Origin: Mesorhizobium sp. Root157 | Lineage (GTDB): Bacteria; Pseudomonadota; Alphaproteobacteria; Rhizobiales; Rhizobiaceae | DNA: 36,527 bases | Direction of reading: 5' to 3' | Assembly (NCBI RefSeq): GCF_001427385.1 | Contig: NZ_LMGJ01000011.1 | Span: forward strand, 1-36,527 | In this document: piece after piece, positions 35,243-36,527 of the stretch | Layout: every line of letters begins with the position of its first letter | Position numbering within the stretch: position 1 is the first letter of the stretch | Notes under the pieces: generated by a model | Database searches by the model: none | The model's input: the letters and a program-made list of their open reading frames with translations, nothing else | Told to the model about the DNA's origin: nothing | Made by a program: the position numbers and the translations under genes

Positions 35243-36428
35243 TCAGGCCATTTCCTCAATTGCCATTATGATCCTATGGAAACTTTTAATGGCTTCGACC
35301 TTACTGCCGCGGTTGTAGTGAGTCTCGGTTACGCGCGGGTCGGTGTGCTGCAAAAGTGCCGACGCCCATTTCGCTGCCAGCGTTATGTGCGAGTGTGAAG
35401 ACTGCACAGTCGCGGAAGAGATGGGGATTGACGGCGACACCAAGCTCGCGCCTCGTCGCCTCAGTGATGATCGGACCGACATAGGTATATGCTAGGGCGC
35501 CTCCGGCGGTAGAGGCCCACAATGCGTCACCGGGCCTAAGGAAGCACGGTCGATAAGTGTCGATCCATTGATCGATAATCGGGGTCAGGATGGCTGGCAG
35601 CGGACGTTCATCCGCCCGGCCTGTCTTGGTTTCTTCGGCTGCAAGCATGATCCACCACTGGTCATTGATCTTTCGAAGCTGCTTGCCGATCTGGAGGCTG
35701 GCAAAGTTCTTGAGGCGAATGGGGCACAGCGCAAGCATGGCGATCATCAGCCCGTCACCGGCTCGGTCTGGAACTGATTGAACGCGCCAGGACTTCCGCC
35801 ACCCGAACGAAACTGCAAATCGCCCGCCTGCATCCCTCATCGTCAAGCTTCGTTTCGCTGCGGGCGAGATCGAGAAACAAGGTTGCGAGTTCGATCGTGT
35901 ATTTGCCTGGTTGTTCACCGTCGGCTCGCCAGTAGGCATCGATGATTGCCTCTGAACGATCCGGATGCAGCATGGCCGCAAGCGAAGAAAGCTCTTCAGG
36001 CTGGATGCCCGTTCTGACTGGGCTGCCTTCAGCTTCCGCAGTATGAGATCCAAGGTAGATTGCTTGCAGCTTCGCAGTCGACGTCCAGAGGCGGCCTTGC
36101 GCGGGCGTGAACGTCGCTCCAGCATGGTCGCAATATCGCTGCGAAGTCCGGCGGGAACCTCGCTCCATGGCAACCCGCCATTTGCCGCCCTGGCCGGCGG
36201 AACCTCTAGCGTAACATCCGGCCATTCTTTGATTGTCACGGCATAGTGGTTGAAATGACGCGCCAAGGATCGGACTGAAGCGTTGCGCAACGGCCTGAAT
36301 TTGGTCGCACGACAATACGCTACGTAGTCAGAAAGTACGCCTACCAGTAATCCCAATACCAGAAACACAATGGGATATGTTCTCAACATATAAGTATAAT
36401 ACAGTTTGTGGTTGGACATAAATTCACA
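35243..36428 (-). pseudogene. Frameshifted tyrosine recombinase (integrase)
   Basis: Pieces of one tyrosine recombinase lie in three frames. The N-terminal piece includes FRPLRNASVRSLARHFNHYA and RSDIATMLERRSRPRKAASG. A middle piece in another frame has GIQPEELSSLAAMLHPDRSE and YTIELATLFLDLARSETKLD. A third has LCPIRLKNFASLQIGKQL and NPHLFRDCAVFTLAH, and the end carries ALLQHTDPRVTETHYNRGSK. The catalytic Arg (PIRLKN), the H-x-x-R box (HLFRD) and the Tyr (THYNR) are all still present but not in one frame. At least three frameshifts separate them, so it is inactive. Its 5' end meets an IS21-like end at 36429. Confidence 0.8.
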
Positions 36429-36527
36429 TGTCAACGGCGGAGCAAAACCAGGCCACTGGGGCGGAGTAAAACCGGGCCAGTCTGGGCGCGGCGGAGGCCG
36501 CTCGCGAAGCGCGCTTTTCCATAGCGC
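36429..36527. mobile_element. Start of a second IS21-like element (truncated by window)
   Basis: TGTCAACGG at 36429 begins two 20-base units at 36436 and 36460, both starting GGCGGAG and ending GGCCA, identical at 18 of 20 positions. Their period is 24. The TG start and tandem terminal repeats suit the IS21 family. The repeats differ in sequence from those at the left edge, so this is a different subgroup. The transposase genes would lie beyond the window. Confidence 0.55.

Overview
The window looks like a chromosomal or large-replicon segment of an alphaproteobacterium of the Hyphomicrobiales (Rhizobiales; Mesorhizobium/Phyllobacteriaceae-like). The reasons are the high GC content, three DUF982 genes, a Usg protein, an FDH3-type respiratory formate dehydrogenase with its DUF3305/DUF3306 companions, and the style of the small lipoproteins. 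I see no rRNA, tRNA or CRISPR array. Genus assignment is inference only.

Region 1 (1-1500): the terminal repeats of an IS21-like element, then a secreted Ala/Ser/Pro-rich protein and a small membrane-anchored protein. Region 2 (1584-13128): a complete formate dehydrogenase locus. On the minus strand, in transcription order, it encodes a degenerate biotin/lipoate-ligase-like protein, a DUF6505-like protein, a DUF6352-like protein, DUF3305, DUF3306, a TorD-family chaperone, a small Tat-signal protein, the Cys-containing molybdopterin alpha subunit, the four-cluster beta subunit and the cytochrome b gamma subunit. A multi-[4Fe-4S] protein gene is divergent on the plus strand. Together these would make, export and wire a periplasm-facing formate:quinone oxidoreductase.

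Region 3 (13129-25400): sparsely coding. It holds a small lipoprotein, a CHASE/PAS/GGDEF/EAL protein, a 26-residue membrane peptide, a YozE-like protein, a glycine-zipper lipoprotein, a CadC-like regulator with TPRs, a cold-shock protein with a clear terminator, decayed DUF4424 and MFS genes, and a K+ channel. Region 4 (25402-34840): a stress-flavoured island. It has an XRE-cupin regulator divergent from a fasciclin protein, DUF378, TspO, three DUF982 genes, several small conserved proteins, groESL, Usg and two consecutive Hsp20 genes.

Region 5 (34840-36527): a gene-poor stretch carrying a coding-like repeat also found near 24.4 kb, a frameshifted tyrosine recombinase, and the start of a second IS21-like element that abuts the recombinase. 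IS ends at both edges and the decayed genes indicate a plastic accessory region.
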